NCBI GenBank assembly: GCA_002066995.1
Contig: MWTC01000012.1
Location: 1 to 64,000 of the forward strand
Direction of reading: 5' to 3'
Source: Sphingobacteriales bacterium UTBCD1
Lineage (GTDB): Bacteria; Bacteroidota; Bacteroidia; Chitinophagales; Chitinophagaceae
DNA length: 64,000 nucleotides
The position numbers and the translations under genes are program-made. Below are positions 11,901 to 19,019 of the stretch, one piece after another (positions within the stretch are counted from its first letter, which is position 1; the number at the start of each line of letters is the position of its first letter). Under the pieces are notes generated by a model, which was not told where the DNA came from, made no database searches, and saw only the letters and a list, made by a program, of their open reading frames with translations.

Positions 11901-14332
11901 TCAAATACTTTGGCAAAGCGAATAAAAATGTCACGGAATTCAGGATGTGGTTCAAATGTGATAAAAAGCAAAAATCCCTGTGAAAAAATAGCAATATTAT
12001 GAACCTGCCTGCCAGGTGTTTCAATGCCGGCAGCTTCAGATTTTTTGAATGCTTCATCTAATAATGGATGAGAGCGAAGGAACTTATAATGCGCTGCTAA
12101 TGCTTCCCCGGTAAGATCGTCTTCTAAAAAGTCTTCATTATTTTTCCATGCCTCATAAATTTTCTGATGCTGTTTAAAAGACTCAACAGGCATTTCAAAA
12201 GGAGGATTAATGGGCCCGGTGGGATTAGACATCCATGAAACCAGATTTTTCTTCACCTGATTAAAAATATTAAACCCGCTTGCATAAGTTTCTATTCCCA
12301 GGCTTCGCACCTGCTCAAACAGTAATAAAGCCACTTCTCCAAGTTCATCACTCTTCTGCATCGCCATCGTCCTTGCCCGCACTCTTTCCAATGCCAATTG
12401 TATTTGCGCTTCTCTTGATTGCGCTTCTGCTTTTTGTAAATCAAGGAAGCGGGTATAGGTTTGCTGAAACACTTTTCCAAACCGCATCAATACCGCATTC
12501 TCTTCATCCGTATAGGGAGTGCCTGAAAAATTTTCAATATACAAACCGATACTCTCCAACAATACACCTGAGCCGGCAAGCCCGGGACAGTTTTGATAAT
12601 AATCTATTGTTTCCTCCGGCACACCGGGAACGAACTGAAAAAGATCCCGGTAAAATTTATTTTTTTCCTCAAAAGTCAAATGGTATTTGAAAAAATCTTC
12701 CCCTTTATTTTTTGCATCCCTGATGCTGTTATTGGGTGGGCAGTCAAACCAGGGAATGGTTACTTCTGAGGGAGCCAGGTGCTCGTCAGCCAGCCAGATA
12801 TGCAGCACATCATCTCTTGTTTTATAATCAATTAAAAATCCGGTGTGTTCAATATGAATTTTCAGATGAATGAATTGTTCATACACCAGCCGGATCACAT
12901 CTTTGAGTTCGTCGCTTTTTTGCATACCCATTGTTCTGCTGCGCACTCTTTCCAATGCCGTTTCTATCTGCGCTTCTCTTGCCTGTGCTTCGGCAAGCTG
13001 TAAATCGTTAAATCGGGTATATGCTAATGAAAAAACAGAAGTGGCCCGCTGCAACAAATCCCAGCTTTCAGCGGATATCTCACCGGGAGATGCGGCACCC
13101 ATATAACCGTTAGAAAATTTATACAAGTGATAAGAACGGTCGGGAATGTTGTCACCATAAAACCCTGTCAGCACATTGGAATGTTCGGAACAGTAATTAA
13201 TCCATTCTTTTCTTTCTTCTCCTTTCATAACGATAGTGGTTTTCTTTCTATCGGATCGGTAAAAAGATAACATCTCCCGTCCCACCCAGGTATCATTCAG
13301 GTTTATTGTCATGTAGTCTGACACTAATTTGTTATCCTTCTGAATGGCATACCAGCAATCTGTATTACCGCTGTCTTCATGACGAATGTAAATGGAACTT
13401 GTTTCTAATTCTTCCACACCAAGTGATCTCATTTCTGTGCGCAATATTTGGGCTACATCTGTAAGTTCGCTGGGTTTCTGCATCGCCATAGCTCTTGCCC
13501 GAACTCTCTCCAGGGCTAATTGAATTTGTGCTTCTCTTGCCTGTGCTTCTGCTTTTTGCAGGTCGAGAAAGCGGGTATAGGTTTGATTGAACACTTTTGT
13601 AAAGCGACTGAGGATGTTTTGATGCTCTTCTGATAATTGTTCAAGACTCCCGGTAAGCAGGCAACCAAAACTATCCGAGGAACCGGAGAGCCATGTTTTT
13701 TTAACACCGGACATATCTCTTTTTACGGCTTCGGGAAGTTTCGCCAACTCAGTCTTGCTAAAGCCAAATTGATCCCATTCTTCTTTTTCCTTACCCTCAA
13801 GCAGATATTGCCAATTTGTGGTCTTCTCCCTCCAGTGTTTCAGATATAATTGATGCGATGGATAATCATTATGCTGTACCAGGAACCCGTTTTCATCCAG
13901 CAACCCTTCTTTCCCGGATAGCCACCAGGTAATACTCAAAGTTTCCTGATTAACTATCATAATAAAGCAACGGTCCAGTTTTGCATCCAGCCTGGTAAGC
14001 TCGCCATATAAATGAAATATCAGGTTTCCAAGTTCTGATGAGTTTCTCATTGACATGGTAGCAGCCCTCACCCTTTCCAATGCAGACTCAATCTCCAGCT
14101 CCCTGTTTTGAGCTTCCACATCTTTTCTTTTTTTCTCCAGTTCTTCAATGGTTTCTTCCAGCAGGATGGCGGTAGTACGTTTTACCTTTTCGGTTCGGTC
14201 TAATTTGAAAGCAGTAATCTCCAATTCTTTATTGACATCTTTTAAGTAAGCAATGATTTTGTTTTTTTCTGCTTCCGTTAAATGTTCATTTTGTTGAAGA
14301 CTATCTACAATATTTTGTAAGTGTTGGTTCAT
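5951..14332 (-). CDS. giant soluble histidine kinase with 13 tandem GAF-like sensor modules
   Basis: This 2793-residue protein has no signal peptide or membrane helix, so it should be cytoplasmic. After an N-terminal coiled coil (about 1-83) come 13 modules of about 190 residues. Each opens with a near-invariant helix (ALERVRxRTMAMQKSDEL) and closes with a helix of the type FEQTYTRFLDLQKAEAQARE, which runs into the next module. Modules 4, 5, 7, 8 and 11 share one signature (PxPxxQIxH, GFLLFITYEP). Modules 3, 6, 9 and 10 share another (EEKNxF, PG). Modules 1, 2, 12 and 13 diverge. The end is HisKA with His2559 (GIAHEIQNPLNF) and HATPase_c (NLINNAF, DNGTGIP, GTGLGLSL). The GAF-like label is inferred from size and alternating helix/strand pattern. 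The gene starts 8 bases after a four-helix-bundle gene. The ligand is unknown. Confidence 0.92.
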   Translation of the reverse strand: MNQHLQNIVDSLQQNEHLTEAEKNKIIAYLKDVNKELEITAFKLDRTEKVKRTTAILLEETIEELEKKRKDVEAQNRELEIESALERVRAATMSMRNSSELGNLIFHLYGELTRLDAKLDRCFIMIVNQETLSITWWLSGKEGLLDENGFLVQHNDYPSHQLYLKHWREKTTNWQYLLEGKEKEEWDQFGFSKTELAKLPEAVKRDMSGVKKTWLSGSSDSFGCLLTGSLEQLSEEHQNILSRFTKVFNQTYTRFLDLQKAEAQAREAQIQLALERVRARAMAMQKPSELTDVAQILRTEMRSLGVEELETSSIYIRHEDSGNTDCWYAIQKDNKLVSDYMTINLNDTWVGREMLSFYRSDRKKTTIVMKGEERKEWINYCSEHSNVLTGFYGDNIPDRSYHLYKFSNGYMGAASPGEISAESWDLLQRATSVFSLAYTRFNDLQLAEAQAREAQIETALERVRSRTMGMQKSDELKDVIRLVYEQFIHLKIHIEHTGFLIDYKTRDDVLHIWLADEHLAPSEVTIPWFDCPPNNSIRDAKNKGEDFFKYHLTFEEKNKFYRDLFQFVPGVPEETIDYYQNCPGLAGSGVLLESIGLYIENFSGTPYTDEENAVLMRFGKVFQQTYTRFLDLQKAEAQSREAQIQLALERVRARTMAMQKSDELGEVALLLFEQVRSLGIETYASGFNIFNQVKKNLVSWMSNPTGPINPPFEMPVESFKQHQKIYEAWKNNEDFLEDDLTGEALAAHYKFLRSHPLLDEAFKKSEAAGIETPGRQVHNIAIFSQGFLLFITFEPHPEFRDIFIRFAKVFEQTYTRFLDLQKAEAQAREAQIEAALERVRARTMAMQKSDELQDAASLLFQQIQALGIPAWSCGYNIFQKEDTVCTSWMSNHGQMQPPIHIPLKENATFIRFKSSKEKGEEFWIEELQGKKLKEHYGYLFSLPEVESIATENKKNKLTLPVYQINHVVNFSHGNLLFITYEHVPEAYGLFKRFGTTFEQTYSRFLDLQKAEAQARESQIQLALERVRARTMAMQKSEELLDVINIFSEQLTNLNIYFDNVSFGVNKQTDDFKFWLSSAGQSHPIYIVVPYCNNPAPNRVIEAQKDGLKFFADILTPEENRLWFQHLVDHSEIRLLPDKVKSYVLSSPGFARSTFIMKNINLYIGNYKNTPFTEEENNIFYRFAQAFEQSYIRFLDLQKAEAQAREAQIEAALERVRSRTMAMQKSDELSAISSELFKQVQLLGVPSWYCAFNINDEDPNSSLEWGSNGERTFEKYRTPRENIFLRYYEAGQRGETLFINEIGKEECPAHYKYLCSLSGVGEQLLAMKTNGIPFPVSQIDHVAFFKYGYILFITYDPAPEAHDIFKRFAKVFEQTYTRFLDLQIAEIQARESQIQLALERVRARTMAMQKSDELPEASNLLFQQIQSLGMPAWSAGYCIWNEDKSAVTLWMSSEGVLQPPFTAPTTEDELFIEMRKGQADGKTFHVVEMGGKKLVKHYQYMRTLPVVGKILDSIINEGHPLPTFQIMHHAYFTQGFLLFITYEPVPESHDIFKRFAKVFEQTYTRFLDLQKAEAQAREAQIQLALERVRAKTLSMQKQQDLFIVAKAFGEQLVALGLRVDYVSFMYGAISKNRDWNLWGCVPGLENSAQNNVIPYKKTAYFTKTSKSVEQYENTGNPIQIKTFTKKEKNEFLDHYFSVAQPLPDEFKKLIYDAPGSCIVDAYLNEVTVSICRYDAAEHYSDEQLAIFKRFSQEFRQAYIRFLDLQKAEAQAREAQIEAALEKVRSRSLAMHSTKELGEVVKVIVEKLKDLGVVLDANGVTLCTYFPDSKDVLQWIVSPDFTFTGSYLLPYFDHPIFNDAWESKERGDEYFSKAYTVKEKNSFFDYAFQHSDYKNFPDDFKQWIYHNDKHILSFAWQKNSAILIPSYTGIVPTADEIEILKRFTRVFEQAYIRFLDLQKAEAQAREAQIEAALERVRSRTMAMQKSDELNPTADLLFDQLKKLGADLQGVAFTICDKNSTIITKWTSIGIFSFPYTIEPAEQNMYEAWKTNVPLYEEVFEGERLRKYYETLMEVPAFKQGLQKMLDAGFPIPTWQKNHAVSFQQGYLLVITTKPFEETQIFVRFGKVFEQTYTRFLDLQKAEAQAREAQIEAALERVRSKAMSMHVSTELKEVASEMRSQLHLLGQKALETCAIHLYEVTPDYIETWAALRLPDSEDEMVKVEASYPKKGIRILEETIKNYSSKKMDYVLEVDKANEIELFEEIKKRAPAAYKVILESTKGKADDDVWVYWSLSDFPGGSLVMVTHKLPEENERKLLRRFSNVFGLAYQRFSDLQKAETSTREAIKQAALDRIRADIASMRTTEDLERITPVIWTELKILGIPFIRCGVFIMDEEKELIHTFLSTPEGKAITAIHIPYNTPGKIQLIPENWRANNPYTDHWQDTDFADFANILTQQKVITSPGEYLSSVPKGGFYLHFVPFLQGMMYVGNTTELSEEEINLIQYVADAFATAYARYEDFNKLEAAKKQVDSTLTELQSTQKQLIQSEKMASLGELTAGIAHEIQNPLNFVNNFSEVSKELLDEMKDAMDKGETEEAKEIMQDVINNLEKINHHGKRADAIVKGMLQHSRSSSGQKELTDISALCDEYLRLAYHGLRAKDKTFNAKFETDFDPSLPKINVVPQEIGRVILNLINNAFYAVNERKKLNEPGYEPEVIVSTRKEKDKVEIKVKDNGTGIPEKIKDKIFQPFFTTKPTGQGTGLGLSLAYDIITKGHGGELKVETKGGEGTEFVILLGV

Positions 14333-14340
14333 TCTAATTG

Positions 14341-14700
14341 TTAATTGGATTTCCTTTGTTTGGAAGTTTTAATAATGGATGTAAGGAGTTTCCGAATTTC
14401 AGTAATATCATTGAAAACCGATTCGTATTGTGGTTTATCCAGATATCCGGATTGATACAAAAGTTCAATCCAATATTCTGTTTCATTGGCTTCTTTTTGA
14501 GCTATGGCTAACTTATGAATGAAATCTGATTTGCTTTCTGCTTGTTCTGCTTCCCTAACCATCGCACCTATGGCAGTCCCGCATCGCAGTAGCTGCTTAC
14601 TAAGAATGAATTCCTTCTTTTCAAATTGCAGAAACTGATACAATTTGACAATCCTGAGTGCAAAGGCAAAACTTTTTATTTTTATAACATTCTCCTTCAT
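14341..14700 (-). CDS. four-helix-bundle protein (S23/IVP-like), copy 2
   Basis: A 119-residue, mostly helical protein beginning MKENVIKIKSFAFALRIVKL, with the family hallmark LSKQLLRCGTAIGAMVREAEQAES and the downstream helix EANETEYWIELL. This is the four-helix-bundle family related to proteins encoded in 23S rRNA intervening sequences; its biochemical role is not established. It lies between a FIST gene and the giant kinase, 8 bases before the kinase start, so it is probably co-transcribed. A 264-base stretch is nearly identical to the copy at 15931-16290, with one difference seen, although the flanks differ. A role as kinase accessory is inference from position only. Confidence 0.88.
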   Translation of the reverse strand: MKENVIKIKSFAFALRIVKLYQFLQFEKKEFILSKQLLRCGTAIGAMVREAEQAESKSDFIHKLAIAQKEANETEYWIELLYQSGYLDKPQYESVFNDITEIRKLLTSIIKTSKQRKSN

Positions 14701-14758
14701 TCTCTCAAATTATCAATTCTCAATTAACCATTAACCATTCCTCATTCCCCATTATCAA

Positions 14759-15898
14759 TCATTTCTCCTTTAAAGCTACTACACAAGTTGTCAGGTTGTG
14801 CATTTCCAAATTACCACCGGTTGCCCTGCCCAGTTCTGCATTTGAAAACATGCCCGCCATAGGTACATTCCAGACATTTTTAATGCCTTCCAGTTCCTTC
14901 GTCATTAATGGACCGAGTGATAAAATCCTGCCGGCACAACTGAATACCACCACTGCATCGGCTTCAGGCATTTCTGTTGCTTTTAATTGCTCCACACCTT
15001 TCACTACTTTTTCCATCACATCCCAATCCGGCGGCAATGAAAACCTCACCTTTGAACCCTGCGGCACAGTGCCACTGGTATAATAAGAACGATCATTCCA
15101 GTCAACCATCAAACCGGGGCGCATAACCGGATCGCCTTTTTCTCTTTGTAATTGCAAAGGGAAATTGGCAGCGAGTTCTATCAACAGGTTTTGATTTTCG
15201 GGAGTTACATTTTCAATGCCTCCATATTTCACCGTAAGATCCAATACCGGCATATCATCCACCATATACACATGGTTACCTTCACTTTTTGTAACCGTTC
15301 GTACAGTACCCACCGCTTTCCAGCCACAGGTAGCAATACCTTTTATTTCAATTTTATTTTCATTCAGCGCTATGCAGACAATTGCCTTACCGGCATCTTT
15401 GCCATTGGTAAAAACATAATTATCGGTAAACTCATAATCATCACCAGCACCACCGCCAAATACATTGATATCTTTCCCGGCAATATCTGTAAGCGCTTTC
15501 AAAATTTCTTCTCCATCGGTTGCATAATGACTGAGCCCGATAAAGAATGCCGGGTTTGCAAATTTTTCTTTTGCATTCAATGCCATTTCTTTTGCCACTT
15601 CACGGTAATTGGGTTCGGTGAATTCATGAAAATAAATTTGAAAATCATCTTTATTTAAATCAAGCAATAATATGGCGGCAGTACCTTTCTCCGTTACCTC
15701 ACTGGTAAACTCGCCATTGGTGGTACAGCCGAAAACACTTATCCCTGCTGCATCCAATACATTTGTAATAGCTACCCTGTCCAATTTTTTGGAAACAAAA
15801 CAAATGGCAAGTGTTGGCTTGAAATCATCAGAGATGCTTGCATCTAATGCTGATTTTATTTCTTCAGTTGATTTGCCTTTGATGGATTTTGCGAACAC
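14759..15898 (-). CDS. FIST domain signal-transduction protein
   Basis: A 379-residue protein with FIST N (about 20-220: LAICFVSKKLD, FGCTTNGEFT, FGGGAGDDYEFTDN) and FIST C (about 225-365: PVLDLTVKYGG, VFSCAGRILSLG, AGMFSNAELG). FIST domains are predicted small-ligand sensors, possibly for amino acids, often found near kinases and chemoreceptors. The start is a GTG at 15898: no ATG is available nearby, and MFAKSIKGKS aligns with MQSKSIKGKT near the start of the paralogue upstream. There is no signal peptide, so it should be cytoplasmic. It sits between the two four-helix-bundle genes in the operon leading to the giant kinase. Confidence 0.9.
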   Translation of the reverse strand: MFAKSIKGKSTEEIKSALDASISDDFKPTLAICFVSKKLDRVAITNVLDAAGISVFGCTTNGEFTSEVTEKGTAAILLLDLNKDDFQIYFHEFTEPNYREVAKEMALNAKEKFANPAFFIGLSHYATDGEEILKALTDIAGKDINVFGGGAGDDYEFTDNYVFTNGKDAGKAIVCIALNENKIEIKGIATCGWKAVGTVRTVTKSEGNHVYMVDDMPVLDLTVKYGGIENVTPENQNLLIELAANFPLQLQREKGDPVMRPGLMVDWNDRSYYTSGTVPQGSKVRFSLPPDWDVMEKVVKGVEQLKATEMPEADAVVVFSCAGRILSLGPLMTKELEGIKNVWNVPMAGMFSNAELGRATGGNLEMHNLTTCVVALKEK

Positions 15899-15930
15899 GT
15901 ATTTAATTGTTAATGGTTAATTGATAATGG

Positions 15931-16290
15931 TTAATTCTCTTTATTCAACTTAGAGGTTTTGATGATTGATGTGAGTAATTTTCTAATTTCTGTTATATCA
16001 CTAAAAACCGATTCGTATTGTGGTTTATCCAGATATCCGGATTGATACAAAAGTTCAATCCAATATTCTGTTTCATTGGCTTCTTTTTGAGCTATGGCTA
16101 ACTTATGAATGAAATCTGATTTGCTTTCTGCTTGTTCTGCTTCCCTAACCATCGCACCTATGGCAGTCCCGCATCGCAGTAGCTGCTTACTAAGAATGAA
16201 TTCCTTCTTTTCAAATTGCAGAAACTGATACAGTTTGACAATCCTGAGTGCAAAGGCAAAACTTTTTGTTCTAATTACATTATCCTTCAT
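15931..16290 (-). CDS. four-helix-bundle protein (S23/IVP-like), copy 1
   Basis: A 119-residue paralogue almost identical to the protein at 14341-14700, differing mainly in the first few residues and the last dozen or so. It carries the same LSKQLLRCGTAIGAMVREAE and EANETEYWIELL helices. It begins 72 bases after the upstream FIST gene and ends 32 bases before the next FIST gene, so the order is FIST, 4HB, FIST, 4HB. The gaps on both sides contain AT-rich runs of the type TTAATGGTTAATTG. Its function is unknown; the four-helix-bundle class is clear from sequence. Confidence 0.88.
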   Translation of the reverse strand: MKDNVIRTKSFAFALRIVKLYQFLQFEKKEFILSKQLLRCGTAIGAMVREAEQAESKSDFIHKLAIAQKEANETEYWIELLYQSGYLDKPQYESVFSDITEIRKLLTSIIKTSKLNKEN

Positions 16291-16362
16291 TCTCTCAAAT
16301 TATCAATTAACAATTAACCATTAACAATTTTTTCTCCTTCATTCACAATTCACCATTAACAA

Positions 16363-17514
16363 TTAGTTCCTCTCTTTCAACGCCACCCAGCTCACCGTGG
16401 TTCCATGAAACTCACACCGGTGTTCATCCAATTTTCCAAATTCACCCAACGAAAAAAATCCAACCATTGGTTTTTTCCAGGTTGCAGCCAATCCTTCTAT
16501 TTCGGTTGAAATCATTGGTCCGAAAGAACCCAATCTGCCGATACATGAAAATACAATCAGCGCATCAGCATCAGGCATTGTATTTTCTTTTACTGTAATG
16601 GTGCTATTAACGACAGTATCTATGGCATCAAAATTGGGTGGCAATGAAAAACGAAAACTTTCCCCTTCTTTCACATCACCGCCTACCATGATTGATTTTT
16701 CAGCAGGGTTCATCAACAATAATGGCCGCATTAAAATACTTCCTGATTCCCTTTCAAACTGTAAAGGATAACCGAGGTCGGAAGGAATTAGACCTTTCTG
16801 TTTATAGTCTGCAGCTATTTCTTTCCCCAAAAATCTTTGAATCACATCCAGGGCAGGTTCATTGTCAATGGTAAAAATCCAGGGGCCTTCACTCTTCGTA
16901 ATTTTTTTAGTGGTCCCAACCGGTTTCCATCCTGATACAGCCAGTCCGTTTATAGCTACTTTGTCCTGGTCAATCACCAATGCCAAAATCCCTTTGGTAC
17001 AAGATGTATTGTTTGTAAAGATGATACCCGAAAAATCTGCAGGGTCGCCTGCTACACCGCCCATGATGACAGTTTCTTTACCGGCTGCATCAGTCAGTCC
17101 TTTAATGATTTCTTCGCCCGACATCCTGAAGTCAGCAGATGAAATAATGAAACCGGGGTTTTTAAATGCCTGTACACCTGCTTCACCTACCAGATAGGCT
17201 GCATCATAAACGGATCCGGCAGCTTCATTATCTTTTAATACTATCCTGAAATAACCGGGAGAAATATCCAATAGCAAAACAACAATATCATCCGGCACCA
17301 TTCCCTGTTCGGTAAATTTTTGGGAGGTACTTACACCGAAAACGGCAATGTGTTCATTATTAAAAATAGCACATAATGACGCAGCATTTTCAAGATTGGA
17401 GATGAGGATAATAGCCAATGTAGCCTTGAAGCCGGTGCTTTTGATTTCTTCCAATTCATTTTTTATTTCAGTGGGTGTTTTTCCCTTGATAGATTTTGAT
17501 TGCATAAATTCCAT
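16363..17514 (-). CDS. FIST domain signal-transduction protein
   Basis: A 383-residue FIST N plus FIST C protein, paralogous to the one at 14759-15898 but much more diverged than the four-helix-bundle pair. Visible matches are KSIKGKTPTEIKNEL, GGVAGDPADFSG, GWKPVGTTKKITKSEG, VFSCIGRLGSFGPM and VGFFSLGEFG. ATG starts at 17514 and 17505 both fit; I kept the longer one. It lacks a signal peptide. It is the first gene of the FIST/four-helix-bundle/kinase series, 50 bases downstream of an alpha/beta hydrolase on the same strand, so where transcription begins is not certain. Confidence 0.88.
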   Translation of the reverse strand: MEFMQSKSIKGKTPTEIKNELEEIKSTGFKATLAIILISNLENAASLCAIFNNEHIAVFGVSTSQKFTEQGMVPDDIVVLLLDISPGYFRIVLKDNEAAGSVYDAAYLVGEAGVQAFKNPGFIISSADFRMSGEEIIKGLTDAAGKETVIMGGVAGDPADFSGIIFTNNTSCTKGILALVIDQDKVAINGLAVSGWKPVGTTKKITKSEGPWIFTIDNEPALDVIQRFLGKEIAADYKQKGLIPSDLGYPLQFERESGSILMRPLLLMNPAEKSIMVGGDVKEGESFRFSLPPNFDAIDTVVNSTITVKENTMPDADALIVFSCIGRLGSFGPMISTEIEGLAATWKKPMVGFFSLGEFGKLDEHRCEFHGTTVSWVALKERN

Positions 17515-17564
17515 TTTTTTAGTTCATAAGGGCTACCCTTTTGAGAAGAATCGATATTTACTTT

Positions 17565-18425
17565 TTATTGCAACCGGCTTAACCCTTCTATTTTCCGGTA
17601 TGGATTTTTGAAAAAATCATTGACCACTTGATTAAAAATGGTAGCATAAACAACAGGGGTTGAGTGGCCACTGTTGGGCAAAATCCATAAATAAGATTTT
17701 GGTATTGATTCAGCAATCAACATTGTATGCGGGGGACGAATGACATCATGGTCTCCTCCGATCACAAGTGTCGGACATTTGATTGTTTGTAATTGCGCTG
17801 TGGTGATATGCGGTTCGTAAGAGAGCAAATGAAAAAGTTTACGATAAGTTTTTACTTCAGGTGTTAAGGGTAACCGATTGATGGAATCGCCAAGAGATTT
17901 CGCCCAGTCATAAATTTCCGGTTCTACTGCCGAAGTGTCTGGTACAAGATTAGCACCTGTTATCGCTAATTTTTTCACTTTATCAGGATGGCGAATAGCA
18001 AGTAATAATCCATTGATACCGCCATCACTCCAGCCTATTACATAACAGGAATCTAATTTCAAGGCATCCAGCAATCCATTTAAATCATCAGCCATCATTT
18101 CATAACTTAATGAATCGCCATTGTCAACCGACTTGCCCTGCGCCCGGCTGTCTGCCAGTATCACTTTATAATGCTTTTCAAAAAAGGGAATTTGATTTGT
18201 GAAATCCTGGATGGAACCACCATTGCCATGGATGATCAGCAAGGGTTGGCCTTTGCCATACGTTTCATAGTACATTTTAAATCCCCGGTTAGTAATATAC
18301 TTCCCTGCTTGTGGATTATTTCCATAATCTGTTTTCTGAACCGATGCAGAAGATGGTTGAGCATTAATATTTGTAGCAAGAATCAGAGTAACAATTAAAA
18401 TGGATAGTGTTTTATAATTCTTCAT
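17565..18425 (-). CDS. exported alpha/beta hydrolase
   Basis: A 286-residue hydrolase with a signal peptide ending near INAQ. The alpha/beta-hydrolase fold is shown by the oxyanion-region HGNGGS (about 65-70), the nucleophile elbow GWSDGG (about 139-144), GGDHD around the acid residue, and a C-terminal PNSGHSTP that supplies the catalytic His. Length is normal for the family. It probably cleaves an ester or similar bond in the periplasm; the substrate cannot be read from sequence. It is followed by FIST genes on the same strand and preceded by NTF2-like lipoproteins. Confidence 0.85.
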   Translation of the reverse strand: MKNYKTLSILIVTLILATNINAQPSSASVQKTDYGNNPQAGKYITNRGFKMYYETYGKGQPLLIIHGNGGSIQDFTNQIPFFEKHYKVILADSRAQGKSVDNGDSLSYEMMADDLNGLLDALKLDSCYVIGWSDGGINGLLLAIRHPDKVKKLAITGANLVPDTSAVEPEIYDWAKSLGDSINRLPLTPEVKTYRKLFHLLSYEPHITTAQLQTIKCPTLVIGGDHDVIRPPHTMLIAESIPKSYLWILPNSGHSTPVVYATIFNQVVNDFFKNPYRKIEGLSRLQ

Positions 18426-18465
18426 GAGTTTTTATTTTAAATGGATATTATTTTATCAATCCAAG

Positions 18466-18957
18466 CTATATTATGAATTCATAATTATGAATAAAATTCT
18501 GCTCTTCTGCAATCTTACCTCCACGCATTTTTACCAATGTAGCGCCTTCCACACTTACATCTTTTCCTGTTGCCGGAATGCCGAAGAAGTTTCCGGTATG
18601 CTTACCCTCAAAACGCCAATGTTTTACCAATTTATCACCCTGGCCAAATACATCAATGATGGTGAAGCTGATATTGGAAAAACCGGTCAGGTAATTGGCA
18701 TAATATGCCCTGGCACTGACAATGCCTACAATATCAGGATGTGCATGCATCACTACGTTTTTTGTAAAACTGGAATCGTTGAATAAATCCAATTTACCAT
18801 GATTGATAATTTCATCCCAGGTATGTGTGTACATTTTAATATTGGCTGCTACGGAATCTGTTGCAGGCGATGGCACATTACCATTAGAACTGCAGGAAGT
18901 AATAAGGCTTGCAAAAGCAATCACTGAAAATAGTATGAGTGCTGGTAGTCGTTTCAC
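18466..18957 (-). CDS. NTF2/SnoaL-like lipoprotein with a premature stop
   Basis: I chose a GTG start at 18957, because it gives a lipoprotein signal (MKRLPALILFSVIAFASLITSC, lipid Cys about residue 22) that aligns with the paralogue at 23143-23652. The upstream bases of the two genes also match. A longer start at 19023 would overlap the upstream stop by ATGA and remains possible. The mature part is a small SnoaL-like (NTF2 fold) domain: TWDEIINHGKLDLF, VVMHAHPDIVG, HWRFEGKHTGNFFGIPATG. Relative to the paralogue the last six residues are lost to a TAG at 18466-18468, beyond which the frame still reads LGLIK. An enzymatic role is unproven. Confidence 0.8.
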   Translation of the reverse strand: MKRLPALILFSVIAFASLITSCSSNGNVPSPATDSVAANIKMYTHTWDEIINHGKLDLFNDSSFTKNVVMHAHPDIVGIVSARAYYANYLTGFSNISFTIIDVFGQGDKLVKHWRFEGKHTGNFFGIPATGKDVSVEGATLVKMRGGKIAEEQNFIHNYEFII

Positions 18958-19019
18958 TGTTGTTTGTTTTAATGAATAATTATTGATTGATTTGAGTACC
19001 GTTACATCTAATAAAGGCT

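Noticed and set aside
5951-14332. Many overlapping open frames on both strands across the giant kinase repeats
   Set aside because: They recur at the same place in each module and are shadows of the repeated coding sequence.
14701-16362. AT-rich TTAATGGTTAATTG-like runs around the FIST and 4HB genes as binding sites
   Set aside because: They are irregular and low in complexity; without copy counts I cannot separate them from background AT-rich repeats.
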